Source: an uncultured Nitrospira sp.
GTDB taxonomy: Bacteria > Nitrospirota > Nitrospiria > Nitrospirales > Nitrospiraceae
Length of the DNA: 31,485 nucleotides
Reading direction: 5' to 3'
Assembly: GCA_946479785.1 (NCBI GenBank)
Contig: CAMLHQ010000037.1
Location: forward strand, 1 to 31,485
Part shown: piece after piece, positions 24,920-31,485 of the stretch
How positions within the stretch are numbered: the first letter of the stretch is position 1
Layout: the number at the start of each line of letters is the position of its first letter
The notes under the pieces: model-generated
Told to the model about the DNA's origin: nothing
Databases searched by the model: none
Seen by the model: the letters and a program-made list of their open reading frames with translations, nothing else
Made by a program: the position numbers and the translations under genes

Positions 24920-25843
24920 TCAACCGTGACCTCTTGCTTCCAAAAACCTTTCCGCATCGATCGCCGCCATGCAACCGGTTCCTGCTGCCGTGACGGCTTG
25001 ACGATACGTCGAGTCCTGCACGTCGCCTGCGGCAAACACGCCGGCCACACTGGTGGCGGTGCCATTATTCGTCACGATATAGCCCTTCGCATCCATGTCC
25101 AATTGTCCGGCAAACAAGGCCGTGTTCGGTCGATGGCCTATGGCGACGAACACACCTGTGCAAGCGAGTGTGGTGGTTGTGCCCGTGACGAGATTCTTGA
25201 GCCGTACACCGGTGACGAGGTCATTGCCGAGAATATCTTCGACGACAGAATTCCAGATGAAGGAAATCTTCTCGTTCTTCATCGCACGATCCTGCAGGAT
25301 TTTCGATGCGCGCAATTTATCGCGACGGTGCACGACGAACACTTTGGTGGCAAACTTCGTGAGGAAATTCGCCTCTTCCATCGCGCTGTCTCCGCCACCG
25401 ACGACGACCAGATCTTTCCCGCGAAAGAAAAATCCGTCGCAGGTGGCGCACGTGGAGACGCCGTGGCCCGTCAACCGCGCCTCATTCTTGAGACCGATCT
25501 GGACGGCCGATGCGCCGGTTGCAATGATGACGGTTCTTGCTTGGATCGTCCGTTCATGGTCGACGGCAATAGTCAAAGGGTGCTTTTTGAAATCGACCTT
25601 CGTGACGTCGCCGGTGAGAAATTCCGTCCCGAATCGCTCCGCCTGCGCGCGCATTTCCTTCATGAGCTCCGGGCCCATGATCCCCTTCGCGAAGCCGGGA
25701 TAATTTTCCACTTCGGTCGTGGTGGTCAGCTGTCCCCCTGATTGCCAGCCTTCGATTAGTAGGGGAGAAAGATTGGCCCTGGCCGCATAGACTGCCGCGG
25801 TCAGCCCCGCCGGTCCTGACCCGATGATGGCGACGTTTCGCAT
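24920..25843 (-). CDS. trxB: Thioredoxin-disulfide reductase
   Basis: TrxB is the FAD enzyme that reduces thioredoxin with NADPH. The 307-residue protein has the FAD motif GSGPAG at 8-13, and the redox pair C132-C135 in CATC. The NADPH-binding region is GGGDSAMEEA and HRRDKLRAS, and the late FAD block is GVFAAGDVQD. The spacing to thiI is 16 bases and to coaE 45 bases; together they look like one operon. The link to thiI is sensible, since ThiI needs its disulfide reduced. Alternative flavin reductases lack this exact CATC arrangement. Confidence 0.97.
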   Translation of the reverse strand: MRNVAIIGSGPAGLTAAVYAARANLSPLLIEGWQSGGQLTTTTEVENYPGFAKGIMGPELMKEMRAQAERFGTEFLTGDVTKVDFKKHPLTIAVDHERTIQARTVIIATGASAVQIGLKNEARLTGHGVSTCATCDGFFFRGKDLVVVGGGDSAMEEANFLTKFATKVFVVHRRDKLRASKILQDRAMKNEKISFIWNSVVEDILGNDLVTGVRLKNLVTGTTTTLACTGVFVAIGHRPNTALFAGQLDMDAKGYIVTNNGTATSVAGVFAAGDVQDSTYRQAVTAAGTGCMAAIDAERFLEARGHG

Positions 25844-25888
25844 GGTGTCAATCTAGCACAGAAAAGAAGGGATAACACGCGGAGCGGC

Positions 25889-26491
25889 TTAGTCAAGCTG
25901 TTGAAACCTTCGAAACAGATGACCCACTTCTTTCTTGAGGAGAGACCGGGAGCGGGATCCGTTCAACACGACGTCTGCGAGCCGTACTTTTTGTGCTAGC
26001 GGCATCTGGCTCTTGATGCGCTGAAGCGCTTCTGCACGGGTGAACCCGTTCCGTTTCTTGAGCCGGGCGATTTGGGTTTCGCGGTTGGCGGTGACGACGA
26101 TGATGCTGTTGACGCGCTTGTCCACACCGGCTTCGAAGAGGAGCGGCACTTCATAGATGACGACAGCACGAGGGTTGCGTTTGTCGATCCGGCGGACGAG
26201 CCGTTGCTGTTCGCGGGCCACTCGTGGATGGATAATACGTTCGAGTCGCCGGAGTTTGCCGCGATGGTGAAATACAATGGCGCCGAGCGCATGACGATTG
26301 ATACTGCGATCGGTATTCAGCACGCTTGTGCCGAATATCTTGACGATCTCTCGCCAAGCTGGTTTGCCGGGTTGCACCACGCGGCGTGCGAGTTGGTCTG
26401 CATCAATGATGACGGCGCCACAGCGCTTGAACATCTCGGCGACCGTGCTTTTGCCGGTGGCCACACCGCCGGTGAGCCCCACAACGATCAT
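25889..26491 (-). CDS. coaE: Dephospho-CoA kinase
   Basis: CoaE makes CoA in the last step of its synthesis. The 200-residue protein starts MIVVGLTGGVATGKSTVAE with the P-loop at 8-15. It has VIIDADQLARRVV, the lid/substrate block VVIYEVPLLFEAG and the family Arg/Lys-rich C-terminus. ATG 26491 has no Shine-Dalgarno sequence, and a good -10 lies 7 bases upstream, so the mRNA may be leaderless. First gene of coaE-trxB-thiI. Confidence 0.95.
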   Translation of the reverse strand: MIVVGLTGGVATGKSTVAEMFKRCGAVIIDADQLARRVVQPGKPAWREIVKIFGTSVLNTDRSINRHALGAIVFHHRGKLRRLERIIHPRVAREQQRLVRRIDKRNPRAVVIYEVPLLFEAGVDKRVNSIIVVTANRETQIARLKKRNGFTRAEALQRIKSQMPLAQKVRLADVVLNGSRSRSLLKKEVGHLFRRFQQLD

Positions 26492-26498
26492 GCGGCGG

Positions 26499-26504
26499 AG
26501 AATA
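26499..26504 (-). promoter_or_regulatory. Extended -10 element for coaE, predicted leaderless
   Basis: On the - strand TGC-TATTCT, with TATTCT at 26504-26499, ends 7 bases before the ATG at 26491. That puts the transcript start at or next to the A of ATG. No convincing -35 is seen at 16-18 bases upstream. Confidence 0.45.
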
Positions 26505-26572
26505 GCATGGGAATCGCGAAAAAGTCGTTGGCAGCCGATGCCGCGGATTGACTTCCGACAGGATCCGCCTGT

Positions 26573-27616
26573 ATGAACGTGTTCATGCTGCGGATAACGA
26601 TACTTGGCTGTCTAGCGCTCTGGGCCTCTGTTGGCGGTGGAGCGGTGTGGGCGGATGAAGGACCTCCGGTCGGAGCCAGAACACTCGTGGTGGCGCTCGA
26701 CGGAAGCGGCGATTTCAAGTCGATTCAGGAAGCAGTCGATGCGGCCAGGAAAGGCGATACGGTCTTTCTCAAACCGGGTCGCTACGAACAGGACATTACC
26801 ATTCACAGCAAGGATCACATCAAACTCGTCGGAGCCGGGCAAGACAAAGTCACGTTGGTGGGCCGTGAGGATTTGGTCGGAGTGCTGCATGTGGGGAAAT
26901 GGCCCTATGGTGCGACCAACATCGAGATCAGTGACATGACGATCAATGAGCATGGCGGCCACGCGGTCGGCCTCTTTAACGGCCGTGGCGTGTTGCTCAA
27001 ACGACTGACGGTCAACGGCATGCTGTTCACCCAACAGGTCGAGGATGCGCGCATCGAAGACTGTACGATCGGCGGCAGCGAGACAACGGGAGTGCAGTTT
27101 GCGGATTCACAAGTCGTGCTGATCGGAAATTTTATTCATGACAACGACCATGGGGTCAACGTTGCCGGAAAATCGAACGTCCGCGTAGAGCGCAACGTCA
27201 TTACCAGAAGTCTGTTTGAGGCTGTCGTCGTCAATGATAAGGCCAGGGCAGTGCTCATCAGCAATACACTCGTCAAAAATGGCGGCGGCGCGGCCTTTCT
27301 CGGTCAGTCTCAAAGCGATGTCAGCGGTAACGTGGTTGGGCTCAATCGGGTTGGATTTCTCGTCGCGTCATCGAGCCGGGCTGCAACCTCCTATAATGCG
27401 TTTTACAACAGCGATGGTGATTTTCTGCGCGTGGGAAATCCCAATCAACCTGCCCCGGAGCTGAAGGCCCAGTCTGATATTACTGGTGATCCTTTTTTTG
27501 TTGATCCAGCTCATGATGACTTCCGCCTCCGCTCAGATACCCCGCTGGTGAAAGTTGGTACGTTCCCATTTCTTGGTGCTCTTCCTCCTGCCGCATCGCA
27601 CAGTCTGAATCCATAA
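26573..27616 (+). CDS. Exported right-handed beta-helix (NosD-like) protein
   Basis: A 347-residue protein with an N-terminal signal peptide (hydrophobic about 5-25, cleavage near AVWA). The mature protein starts with the pectate-lyase/pectin-esterase-type opening GSGDFKSIQEAVDAARKGDTVFLKPGRYEQD. It continues as short repeats of the parallel beta-helix type: NIEISDMTINEHGGHAVGL, VVLIGNFIHDNDHGVNV, NVRVERNVITRS and VLISNTLVKNGGGAAF. This is the NosD/periplasmic copper-binding-like family (PbH1 repeats). The substrate is unknown; polysaccharide handling is possible. AGGA lies 10 bases before the ATG. Divergent from coaE. Confidence 0.85.
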   Translation: MNVFMLRITILGCLALWASVGGGAVWADEGPPVGARTLVVALDGSGDFKSIQEAVDAARKGDTVFLKPGRYEQDITIHSKDHIKLVGAGQDKVTLVGREDLVGVLHVGKWPYGATNIEISDMTINEHGGHAVGLFNGRGVLLKRLTVNGMLFTQQVEDARIEDCTIGGSETTGVQFADSQVVLIGNFIHDNDHGVNVAGKSNVRVERNVITRSLFEAVVVNDKARAVLISNTLVKNGGGAAFLGQSQSDVSGNVVGLNRVGFLVASSSRAATSYNAFYNSDGDFLRVGNPNQPAPELKAQSDITGDPFFVDPAHDDFRLRSDTPLVKVGTFPFLGALPPAASHSLNP

Positions 27617-27644
27617 AATAATCTTTACTATTCAATGGCTTGTG

Positions 27645-27728
27645 ATTCCTACCTCGGTAGTCATCCATCCGTGTGCTAAGCTAACAGTACACGGATGATG
27701 GGAGTGACTGAATCTCTGGCGTAGGAAT
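27645..27728. repeat. Long imperfect inverted repeat between two + genes
   Basis: Outer arms ATTCCTAC (27645-27652) and GTAGGAAT (27721-27728) are perfect complements. Inner arms CATCCGTGT (27666-27674) and ACACGGATG (27689-27697) are also perfect, with a 14-base loop. The parts between pair only in patches (TCATC/GATGGGA region). The whole could fold to one 84-base hairpin. It follows the beta-helix gene by 28 bases and ends 37 bases before the 61-residue gene. It has no T-tract. It may be a small MITE-like or REP-like element, or an mRNA processing site. Confidence 0.55.
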
Positions 27729-27765
27729 TGCTGAGTCGACGCGGAACCGGCAGAGGAGGCCAAGC

Positions 27766-27951
27766 GTGGCAAGCTACAAACAAGAGCTCGAACGACGCGG
27801 TCCCGATGGGATCCCTTCTCTTGATGATATCGAGCCGGGCAAGATTTGTGGCGCAGTGATTCCGATGTCGGAGCGGGCGCAAACCCAAATGCGCGACAGT
27901 ATCGAAGTGATCGATTATCTGCTAAATCAGGAACGCGTCGTCTGGAGTTAG
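27766..27951 (+). CDS. 61-residue protein of unknown function
   Basis: Short but well supported: a perfect GGAGG lies 7 bases before a GTG start. The protein is acidic and soluble, with SLDDIEPGKICGAVIPMSE in the middle and a helical end RDSIEVIDYLLNQERVVWS. No signal peptide or membrane helix. I do not recognise it. It sits alone, between the 84-base hairpin and the promoter of the GlcG-like gene. Confidence 0.65.
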   Translation: MASYKQELERRGPDGIPSLDDIEPGKICGAVIPMSERAQTQMRDSIEVIDYLLNQERVVWS

Positions 27952-27996
27952 CCTCCGTCGTTCCTTCCTCGCGAGTTCTCACTCGGCACGGCCCCC

Positions 27997-28025
27997 TTGA
28001 CAGCTCTTTTCGAGCTTCGTAGTCT
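27997..28025 (+). promoter_or_regulatory. Promoter of the GlcG/HbpS-like gene, with palindrome in the spacer
   Basis: Perfect TTGACA (27997-28002), 17-base spacer, TAGTCT (28020-28025). Overlapping the spacer is AGCTC-TTTTC-GAGCT (28002-28016), 5-bp arms, which could be a repressor site. The start is predicted near 28032; AAGGAG precedes the ATG at 28067 by 8 bases. Confidence 0.7.
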
Positions 28026-28066
28026 CCACAAGATGGTTCTATCCACCTCGCAAAGGAGATATCTGC

Positions 28067-28609
28067 ATGCCAAGCACGAAACCCCACGGGATCGCTCTAG
28101 CTATTGGAACTGCCTTGATCGTTGGCGGGGGGATAGCTGTTGCTCCGTTCATCTATGCGATGGATGTACTGCCCAAAGAGTCGGTCTTACCGCTCTCAAT
28201 GGCGAATAAGGCCGTGCAAGCTGCGATAGAGGCCTGCAAGAAAGACGGGTATCGTGTGAGCGTGTCTGTGGTCGACCAAGCCGGCGTTCTGCGCACCATG
28301 GGGCGAACCGATGGGGCGGGCCCCCATACGGTCGAGAGCAGCAGGAAGAAAGCCTATACCGCCTCGAGCGTGCGACGCCCGACGACGGAGTTGGCGGAGT
28401 TGATCACCAAGGTGCCGACATTACAGGCGCTCAGGGAGATGAACCACAACATTCTCATCCTTGGCGGCGGATTGCCCATCGAAATAGGCGGAGAAGTCGT
28501 CGGCGGTATCGGCGTGGGCGGAGCTCCCGGTGCGCATCTCGACGACGCCTGCGCGCAAGCGGGCCTGGATGCAATCGGGGCAGCGCCGAAAATTCCAGTC
28601 GTCAAGTGA
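28067..28609 (+). CDS. Exported GlcG/HbpS-family protein (DUF336)
   Basis: A 180-residue protein with an N-terminal hydrophobic segment (IALAIGTALIVGGGIAVAPFIYAM, about 9-32), a signal or anchor. The body is the GlcG/HbpS fold: SVSVVDQAGVLRTMGRTDGA, SRKKAYTASSVRRPT, LGGGLPIEIGGEVVGGIGVGG and DDACAQAGLDAI. Members bind haem or cobalamin-like cofactors; HbpS is an extracellular haem sensor. Export fits that. The stop overlaps the next start (GTGA, 4 bases), so it is coupled to the lipoprotein. Confidence 0.88.
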   Translation: MPSTKPHGIALAIGTALIVGGGIAVAPFIYAMDVLPKESVLPLSMANKAVQAAIEACKKDGYRVSVSVVDQAGVLRTMGRTDGAGPHTVESSRKKAYTASSVRRPTTELAELITKVPTLQALREMNHNILILGGGLPIEIGGEVVGGIGVGGAPGAHLDDACAQAGLDAIGAAPKIPVVK

Positions 28610-29061
28610 TCTCTCGGCAGTGGGCAGCGGGCTTGTCAGGCTCGATACTTCTCATCGCTGCCTGTAACAGTGACGTTCCGGTTTCCGCTGTGACGGACGT
28701 GCCATTTTCAGGGCTCCATGTGACCGTCACACGTATAGCAACCCATCCGTTTCTCGCGCGGTTCAACCTCAAACTCACCGTGAGCACTGTCAACAATTGT
28801 TCAGCGACGAGCGAGCTTTTCCCTGATACAGGAGGTGTCAGTCGGCGCAATCTTTACGTGGGGGGGTCGGGGTGGTTGTATCTGGTGGGACAGTACGATG
28901 TTCGTCGGTTCGATAGGCAGAAATGCCTGGTGGAATTGATCGAGTTCCGGTCGTTGGAGTCGAATATGATATTTGTGGGATCGTTCGATGTGGATGGCGC
29001 GGGCCAATGGACGTTTTTTCCTGCCAGCGCACGTGCCGAGCGCGCATTCGAGAAACCCTAA
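28606..29061 (+). CDS. Lipoprotein of unknown function
   Basis: 151 residues from GTG 28606, which overlaps the stop of the GlcG-like gene by 4 bases. A short signal ends in the lipobox LLIAAC (Cys20), so it is lipid-anchored. The mature part has a beta-rich composition (PFSGLHVTVTRIATH, GSGWLYLVGQYDVRRFDRQ) and two further cysteines (near 65 and 106) that could pair. I do not recognise the family. Coupling to a GlcG/HbpS-like protein suggests a partner in the same envelope function. Confidence 0.7.
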   Translation: MISRQWAAGLSGSILLIAACNSDVPVSAVTDVPFSGLHVTVTRIATHPFLARFNLKLTVSTVNNCSATSELFPDTGGVSRRNLYVGGSGWLYLVGQYDVRRFDRQKCLVELIEFRSLESNMIFVGSFDVDGAGQWTFFPASARAERAFEKP

Positions 29062-29103
29062 CGTGTTGGACCTGTGTGGTCATTCGTTCGTGTGTTGATA
29101 AAC

Positions 29104-29295
29104 ATGAAGCAGCCGATTATTGGATACCATCAGGATGAGTATGGCGATTGGGTTGCGGATCTGGCGTGCGGGCATGGGCAGCATGTGCGACACAGTCCGC
29201 CGATGACGATCCGACCCTGGGTCCTCACCGAAGCCGGTCGTCAGGAGCACATAGGAGAGACGTTGAATTGTAAGAAGTGTGAAGGAGAAGGGTAG
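29104..29295 (+). CDS. DUF3565 family protein
   Basis: A 63-residue protein that begins MKQPIIGYHQDEYGDW and continues VADLACGHGQHVRHSPP, RPWVLTEAGRQEHIG and ends in LNCKKCEGEG. This fits DUF3565, small proteins with a CGH and a terminal CxxC that suggest a metal site (here C22, H24, C57, C60). The frame extends to 29074, but homologues start at the MKQPI methionine. Shine-Dalgarno weak. It converges on the epimerase gene, 8 bases away. Confidence 0.85.
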   Translation: MKQPIIGYHQDEYGDWVADLACGHGQHVRHSPPMTIRPWVLTEAGRQEHIGETLNCKKCEGEG

Positions 29296-29303
29296 CGGTT
29301 TTC

Positions 29304-30413
29304 TTATGAAGCCAATGTGGTCATGCCGTTCGATGGAAGAACGGTCATGCCCAAACCCGGTTGACTCCATGGAAGCAGACGTGGTCCTCTGTAGCTGTAT
29401 CCATCTTTGACCGGATCTTCCTCCAAAAGAAGCGGCGTATCGAGATCGAGAACATCGAACCCCTTCATGCCCAATACCAGGCTGAATGAGCAGCCCATCG
29501 CAATTCTGGTTTCGACCATCCCACCGACCATCAGTTTAAGTCCGGATTGGAGCGTAAATACGGCGATCTCATAAGCTTCTAGCACGCCGGTTTTCATGAT
29601 TTTGATATTGATGTAGTCGGCTGCGCTGCGTTCGACGACCTGCCGGGCGTCAGCAAGTGATCGAACCGACTCATCTGCCGCGACGGGAACTCCGGTTTCG
29701 CGCCTGATGGCGGCCAGTCCGTCTAAGTCCTCGCGCACGACCGGTTGTTCTAACAGCACCATCCTCCCGCCGAATCGGGCGACTCCCTTCGCGAAGGCCA
29801 GACATTCTTTTCGGGAGAATCCCTGATTGCCGTCGCCGATGAATGCGACATCGGGGAACTCGCGATGGACGGCCTTCAGCCGCTGAATATCGTTCTCGAC
29901 GTCCTGGCCCACTTTCATCTTGAAGAGCCGAAACCCTTTTTCATGCCAGCCGCGCACCAATGCCAGCGTCTTCCCAAGATCGCAAATAGGAATGGTGATG
30001 TCCGTCTCTCGTTCACGCAGGTCCGCTCCTCCCCAATATTTCCACATGGGTAGATTCCGTGCGTGGCAATGGGCGTCCAGCACGGCCGTCTCCAACGCAC
30101 AACGCGCTGCAGGCTGCCCCGGCGCCTGCGCTTTCATCCCTGTAGCGATGTCCTTGAATTGATCGGTTGAGTAACCCAGCATCGCGCGACCAAGCTGGGT
30201 CAGCGCTGCCATGCAGGAAGCACGGGTCTCGCCGCCGACTTCGGGAAAGGGCGCAGCCTCTCCATATCCCTGTACACCGTTGGTCAACGTGACCCGCACG
30301 AACACGTTCTCAGCCACGGTGCGCGTTCCTGTTGCGATGACGAACGGATCAGTGAGGGGAATGTCCACCGGCCAAAAGTCGATCGTTTGAATTCGACATT
30401 CTGATTGCGGCAT
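29304..30413 (-). CDS. Dipeptide (L-Ala-D/L-Glu type) epimerase, enolase superfamily
   Basis: From ATG 30413 (369 residues; the frame reaches 30608 but that part lacks homology features and covers the start of the divergent gene). Muconate-lactonizing-enzyme subgroup layout: capping domain, then barrel with catalytic K165 and K167 in FKMKVG, metal ligands D194 (DGNQG), E222 (LEQP) and D247 (ADES), and the second catalytic K271 in NIKIMKTG. A DLDTP near the C-terminus matches the DxD that binds the amino group of dipeptides. The job would be recycling of murein-derived or other dipeptides; specificity cannot be fixed here. Confidence 0.88.
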   Translation of the reverse strand: MPQSECRIQTIDFWPVDIPLTDPFVIATGTRTVAENVFVRVTLTNGVQGYGEAAPFPEVGGETRASCMAALTQLGRAMLGYSTDQFKDIATGMKAQAPGQPAARCALETAVLDAHCHARNLPMWKYWGGADLRERETDITIPICDLGKTLALVRGWHEKGFRLFKMKVGQDVENDIQRLKAVHREFPDVAFIGDGNQGFSRKECLAFAKGVARFGGRMVLLEQPVVREDLDGLAAIRRETGVPVAADESVRSLADARQVVERSAADYINIKIMKTGVLEAYEIAVFTLQSGLKLMVGGMVETRIAMGCSFSLVLGMKGFDVLDLDTPLLLEEDPVKDGYSYRGPRLLPWSQPGLGMTVLPSNGMTTLAS

Positions 30414-30520
30414 GGCGTGGCATCTTAACAGAAATGCCGAAGATGCCAACGTGCTCAGGCTTGACAGGGCCATGTCGATTGCCGGACAACCACAGGGCTG
30501 TTCCAGGGGATGACAAGGCC

Positions 30521-31485
30521 ATGAGCGATACATTCCGTTCCATGCGGGTGATGGTGTTGGTGCTGATCGCCATTGTTGGCGTGTGGATGGCGCTGCCTTC
30601 GGTCGCATCTGCCATACTGGAACGATGGTTTGAGCGGCAGGGGTACGAGAACGTCATGGTGCGGCTCGGGCGGCCCGGCCTGCGATCGATGACCGTGTCG
30701 ACCATTGCGTTGACACAACGGCTGACGGGTGAAATCGTCACGCTGTCTCTCAACAATTCCCAAGTCAAGTACACGCTGTTAGGACTGCTCGCCGGTCACA
30801 TCGATCTCCTTGTCCTGCCTGACCTGTCGATTGAAATCAGGATGGCCCAAGTTGGCACTGACGGCGCTCATCCTCCTCCCGATAAAGCTGCGCCTGATGT
30901 TCCAGACTCCTTGCTCAATGTCTTGACGGCTAGCGACCTCGTGCAACGGCTCCCGCTTCTTCCTTGTGATGAGGTGCATATCGATCATGTGAAGGTGTTT
31001 CGTGAGCAGGCCACGGGGCCCCTGCAAACCGTCGTGATGACCGGCACGATCAAGCAGCAGCGTAGCGCGCTGGTGGTTGAACTGCTGCTGCAAGGTGTCG
31101 ATACGATCCCTTACGAGTTGCGGGTGACCGGTGACTCAGCCACCGACATGTCGATCCAACTGCGGGCGGCGCAACCCAATGCTGCGCCGATCGTGTTATG
31201 GCGGTCCGAGTCGGTCCCGAAAGAGACGCAGGTGCAGTTGAGAGGCGTAGTGGAGGTCAATGTACAAGAACTTGCTCCGTTCCTGGCTTTGGCCGTCCCA
31301 CTCGGACCTGAGTGGCAACGAGTCAATGGAAGCGTGACGGTCAACTGGGTGGGAACGGCTGCTTCAGACGCGCCCATTGCTTCGTTGTGGAAAGATGCCG
31401 GTACTGAGGTCCATTCCACAGTACAACTTACGACGTCTCTTCCTGAATTGAAGGGATACGGGAAGGATATAGCGGTCAAGGCGAC
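30521..31485 (+). CDS. YdbH/AsmA-like envelope protein, 5' part
   Basis: An open frame from ATG 30521 to the window edge (321 residues and 2 bases). The N-terminus has one membrane helix (VMVLVLIAIVGVWMALPSVASA, about 10-31). ILERWFERQGYENVMVRLGRPGL and a run of beta strands (GEIVTLSLNNSQVKYTLLGLLAGHIDLLVLP) follow. This is the opening pattern of YdbH-like proteins of the AsmA/TAM clan, large bridge-like proteins thought to carry phospholipids across the periplasm. A Pro/Ala-rich insert lies near 110-130. AAGG precedes the ATG but only 2 bases away, so the start could also be ATG 30542. The C-terminal part that would confirm the family is outside the window. Confidence 0.65.
   Translation, partial: MSDTFRSMRVMVLVLIAIVGVWMALPSVASAILERWFERQGYENVMVRLGRPGLRSMTVSTIALTQRLTGEIVTLSLNNSQVKYTLLGLLAGHIDLLVLPDLSIEIRMAQVGTDGAHPPPDKAAPDVPDSLLNVLTASDLVQRLPLLPCDEVHIDHVKVFREQATGPLQTVVMTGTIKQQRSALVVELLLQGVDTIPYELRVTGDSATDMSIQLRAAQPNAAPIVLWRSESVPKETQVQLRGVVEVNVQELAPFLALAVPLGPEWQRVNGSVTVNWVGTAASDAPIASLWKDAGTEVHSTVQLTTSLPELKGYGKDIAVKA

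Noticed and set aside
24890..25741. 283-residue + strand frame opposite trxB
   Set aside because: It is the antisense of a certain gene; composition and motifs are explained by trxB codons.
30349..30774. Minus-strand frames of 102-141 residues over the start of the YdbH-like gene
   Set aside because: His/Pro/Arg-rich shadow frames; the + strand frame has a membrane helix and continues to the window edge.

Overview
The window is a dense block of bacterial housekeeping DNA, roughly 58% GC by eye, with genes on both strands and no gap above 300 bases without a gene (the longest are 2247-2421, 3496-3702 and 4708-4968). Gene content and protein style (LapA-LapB fusion, obgE-proB-nadD-rsfS order, gap-pgk-tpiA-secG order, DUF3565, DGQHR protein) fit a Gram-negative bacterium of the Nitrospirota, most likely Nitrospira. 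That is an inference from style, since no rRNA or other taxonomic marker is present. I found no tRNA, rRNA, CRISPR array, insertion sequence or phage gene.

Layout. 1-2246 (+) is the 3' part of a two-FtsX-domain ABC permease. 2281-2390 is an intergenic palindrome built of 10-bp units. 2422-4707 (-) holds two unrecognised exported proteins. 4969-11457 (-) is an operon-like run reading rplU, rpmA, obgE, proB, nadD, rsfS, lapA-lapB fusion, bioB, with a strong sigma-70-type promoter before rplU. 11595-12974 (+) holds a PilZ protein and a branched-chain aminotransferase with a promoter that implies a leaderless mRNA. 13042-16481 (-) is the glycolytic operon gap-pgk-tpiA followed by secG, with a strong promoter and a terminator-like hairpin in the gap leader. 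16656-19076 (+) is mutS2. 19155-21961 (-) is a sigma-54-type regulator, queG and a cysteine-rich exported protein. 22052-23741 (+) is a DGQHR-domain protein, an in-frame coding-like extension behind its amber stop, and an exported START-like protein. 23725-26491 (-) is coaE-trxB-thiI. 26573-29295 (+) is a beta-helix protein, a 61-residue protein, a GlcG/HbpS-like protein with a coupled lipoprotein, and a DUF3565 protein. 29304-30413 (-) is a dipeptide epimerase. 30521 to the right edge (+) is the start of a YdbH/AsmA-like envelope protein.

How it works together. The rplU operon couples ribosome proteins and assembly or silencing factors (L21, L27, ObgE, RsfS) with NAD, proline and biotin synthesis and an envelope-quality TPR protein. 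The gap operon gives three consecutive lower-glycolysis/gluconeogenesis steps. coaE-trxB-thiI joins CoA synthesis, thiol redox and tRNA thiolation; queG adds a second tRNA modification. The ends of the window lean to envelope functions.

Most notable: the decamer palindrome, the gap leader hairpin, the amber-separated extension of the DGQHR gene, the likely non-AUG start of rsfS, the altered ATPase signature of MutS2, and the GAFTDA/degenerate receiver regulator. I did not find a convincing new multi-gene system; these are local oddities.
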